From positions 1 through 44,690 of the forward strand of contig CALFSK010000040.1 in the NCBI GenBank assembly GCA_937916845.1: a DNA stretch of 44,690 nt, written 5' to 3'. Positions 42,890-44,690 of this stretch are shown here, piece after piece. The notes under the pieces were generated by a model. That model did not search any database and was not told where the DNA came from. It was given only the letters and a program-made list of their open reading frames with translations. Position 1 is the stretch's first letter, and every line of letters starts with the position of its first letter. Origin of the DNA: an uncultured Lactobacillus sp. (GTDB taxonomy: Bacteria > Bacillota > Bacilli > Lactobacillales > Lactobacillaceae). Both the position numbers and the translations under genes were made by a program.

Positions 42890-43379
42890 ATTCAATTCAC
42901 CTTTCAAAATTAAGAATATTATTTAACCTTAAAAAATCCAATGAGTCCAACACCGGTAGTTTCAAAATTTCCCCGTAAAACTAGCGGCTGACAGCGTTTT
43001 GCTACCACCCGTAATTGTCTTATCTATGTAAACTTTAAAAAAACTAGCAACTGCTGCTAAATTTATGACAACCCTTTGAATATTTCTTACTAATAACTTA
43101 ACATAAATTAACTAATATTAGCAGTTACAAAAAGATTACAAAAAGTAATCAAGGCCCGTGACCCGTCCGCTTTTTTACCTTACCACCTAAGTTTACAGCC
43201 ATAACGCCTTGCCATCGAATTAATTAAAATGCTTATCGCATCCCAATTCATTAGTTATCTACGCCTTAACAGCAAGCCACTAAAATGATAATATTGCGAT
43301 TATCGTCACATTTTACGCATAATTTAGTTTTACACTTAAAACTAAGCTCGACTATAATTTTTTAAAGGACTTACTGTAT
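42890..43379. other. AT-rich divergent promoter region
   Basis: About 490 bp. The right end carries a clear promoter for the next gene (see 43329-43358). The left end is the promoter zone of the muramidase. A short repeated TTACAAAAAG occurs near 43123-43148. No gene found. Confidence 0.5.
43329..43358 (+). promoter_or_regulatory. Sigma-A promoter of the duplicated membrane protein
   Basis: TTTACA (43329-43334), 18-base spacer, TATAAT (43353-43358); SD AAAGGA at 43364-43369, ATG 43380. Confidence 0.7.
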
Positions 43380-44468
43380 ATGTTAATTACTGTTCTCATT
43401 CTCCTAGCCTTATTATTAGCACTTGCACTTTGGCTAGGTTACCGTAACTTGCAGCATCCCTATCTTCAACCCGCTAAATCCCTAGGAATCAAAGGTCAGC
43501 TACAGTTGCAACATCGGGCGCGTCAGCAGCTGACCCAGCAGGCACCTAAATTGCGGGCCCTGTTTGGTTTCACCCAGCTTGCTTGGGTCGTTGGGCTTGT
43601 GCTCATTTTGATCAGCACTGTTCAATTAGAAACTAAGTTGACATTACTGATTTTTCCAACCGGAACAGCCATTACTAGTGCTATTCTTCTAATTAGTGGT
43701 GGGCTATTGCTACTCATCCCAGCATTGATGTGGCCTTCGCAAAGTTATCATTATTGGGCCCAGCACACTGACAATCATCCCAAGTTCCAGCTGAGCACCG
43801 CCAAAGAATTTAAACGTTACCGGCGTCAAAGTATCGGCAGTGTTATCTTCTTAGATTTGTTCATTCTCATTGCGTGGATCAGTCGGGCAATCAGTACCAG
43901 TACCGCACCAATTCTGGTGATTGAATACCTTGTTATTACAGTCGTTTCGGCGATTCCAATTACGGCCCTGATCACTTACTTAATTCAACTCCCATACCTT
44001 TACCATGCCCGTTATGTGACCGCTAAACCCGGACAATCGGTCAAATTCGGAACGTTGACTTACCGCACCAACCGGGAATTATTCAAACAACAGCCGCAGC
44101 TGAAGAAAACATTCTTGGTGGCGACAATTGTCCAGTCGGCTGCTATCGTCTCTTCCCTGATTGCGCTTTGGATCCTGAATTCGAATATTATTAACCCGAG
44201 CTTTGCAGTCGACCCTTCCGCCGTCTTTCCGGCAGCCATCTTTGCTTTGATTGCGTTGGTCATTTTTGAAACGTTCGGTGCACTCTGGCCGACTAAACGC
44301 TACCATTACTTACAACAGTTAAAAACTGACGCATTACCATTTATGGTACATGACAACGAGCGGTTCAAGCAGTTTCATTATCACTTGTACTATCTCAACC
44401 TTTGCGCCGGTATTGCCTGGGTGACGCTCTGGATTGCCATCGTCGGGTCTTACTACTACTTTGGTTAA
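43380..44468 (+). CDS. Internally duplicated membrane protein, unknown function
   Basis: 362 residues, about seven membrane segments. The protein is built of two related halves: QQAPKLRALFGFTQ with ALMWPSQSYHYWAQ and FKRYRRQSI in the first, and QQPQLKKTFLVATI with GALWPTKRYHYLQQ and FKQFHYHLYY in the second. Each unit is two membrane helices, a WP(S/T)xxYHY loop of polar residues, and another helix. Family not recognised. Good promoter and SD; strong terminator follows. Confidence 0.75.
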   Translation: MLITVLILLALLLALALWLGYRNLQHPYLQPAKSLGIKGQLQLQHRARQQLTQQAPKLRALFGFTQLAWVVGLVLILISTVQLETKLTLLIFPTGTAITSAILLISGGLLLLIPALMWPSQSYHYWAQHTDNHPKFQLSTAKEFKRYRRQSIGSVIFLDLFILIAWISRAISTSTAPILVIEYLVITVVSAIPITALITYLIQLPYLYHARYVTAKPGQSVKFGTLTYRTNRELFKQQPQLKKTFLVATIVQSAAIVSSLIALWILNSNIINPSFAVDPSAVFPAAIFALIALVIFETFGALWPTKRYHYLQQLKTDALPFMVHDNERFKQFHYHLYYLNLCAGIAWVTLWIAIVGSYYYFG

Positions 44469-44533
44469 ATATGTTTTGTGACCGGTATTAAAACACCGGG
44501 TAAGCGTCCGGGACAAAGCTCCCAGCTCGCATT

Positions 44534-44584
44534 AAAAAAGGTAGTTCTGAGAAATCACATGATTTCTCAGAACTACCTTTTTAG
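44534..44584. terminator. Strong bidirectional terminator
   Basis: AAAAAGGTAGTTCTGAGAAATC and its complement around a four-base loop (22 bp stem), T tract. Confidence 0.93.
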
Positions 44585-44619
44585 GCTCTTTGTCAACGGC
44601 TGTTGATGAGGAACTTTAT

Positions 44620-44659
44620 GAGGAAACCAATTCACTTTCGAATTGGTTTCCTTTTTTTG
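44620..44659 (+). terminator. Second terminator near window end
   Basis: AGGAAACCAATTC / GAATTGGTTTCCT with six-base loop and seven T residues. No gene seen between it and the previous terminator. Confidence 0.85.
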
Positions 44660-44690
44660 TTCTGAATTGTAAATTCAATCCGAATTCGTG

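Overview
The window looks like a chromosomal segment of a lactic acid bacterium of the Lactiplantibacillus plantarum group. The evidence is moderate GC, strong GGAGG-type ribosome binding sites, many TTG/GTG starts, and gene families typical of that group: a laccase-like multicopper oxidase, EbsA/EbsB, a second PyrR/carbamoyl-phosphate-synthase cluster and a GH25 muramidase with C-terminal repeats. The species is inferred from recognition and not proven. I see no rRNA, tRNA, CRISPR array, prophage or complete insertion sequence.

Layout. 1-3.4 kb: a membrane glycosyltransferase pair (GT2 plus GT39-like) and a small membrane protein. 3.4-8.3 kb: a GNAT acetyltransferase, a small protein with an odd start, an MFS-like protein with an L-lactate permease, and a small hypothetical gene. 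8.3-13.2 kb: a multicopper oxidase behind a copper-box promoter, a CycA-type amino acid permease, a PopT (DUF368) undecaprenyl-phosphate translocase and a DUF1003 protein. 13.3-18.8 kb: mostly minus-strand housekeeping and unknown genes (DUF960, DUF4931/GalT-like, lone HicB, Ser/Thr-rich surface protein, DUF975, GNAT, DegV, MarR). 19-20.8 kb: rqcH (ribosome quality control). 20.9-25.8 kb: a gene-poor stretch, a possible orphan bacteriocin immunity gene and a YtrA-controlled ABC transporter operon. 25.9-28.3 kb: a truncated Nudix gene, then a three-gene cassette (HTH-DUF2087 regulator, GIY-YIG-like protein, CAT-like acyltransferase) behind three evenly spaced operators. 28.3-30.9 kb: TetR with a divergent small membrane protein, a 36-codon gene, a Fra/DUF1801 protein and a histidine phosphatase. 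31-36.8 kb: lspA-rluD-pyrR followed by CarA-like and CarB-like genes. 36.8-39.1 kb: two highly structured non-coding blocks and fhs. 39.1-44.7 kb: ebsA/ebsB, a D-amino-acid oxidase-type flavoprotein, the GH25 muramidase and a duplicated membrane protein.

The most striking system is the pyrR-carA-carB operon at 31.07-35.41 kb. PyrR looks intact and has a recognisable PyrR attenuator in front of it. The CarA-like partner has lost all three glutaminase catalytic residues (Cys to Gly, His to Phe, Glu to Asp). The CarB-like partner has lost key ATP-grasp residues in both halves, much of the second ATP-grasp domain and the C-terminal allosteric domain. Yet both frames are open, overlap by 4 bp and share an operon, so this looks like a maintained pseudo-enzyme complex with a regulatory role. 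The second notable signal is three TGTTTA-N9-TAAACA palindromes spaced exactly 36 bp apart, the last covering the -35 box of the DUF2087 regulator operon.

Copper (TACAnnTGTA boxes), YtrA (AGTGTA-N13-TACACT-like), MarR and TetR operator candidates were also found by eye next to their likely target genes.
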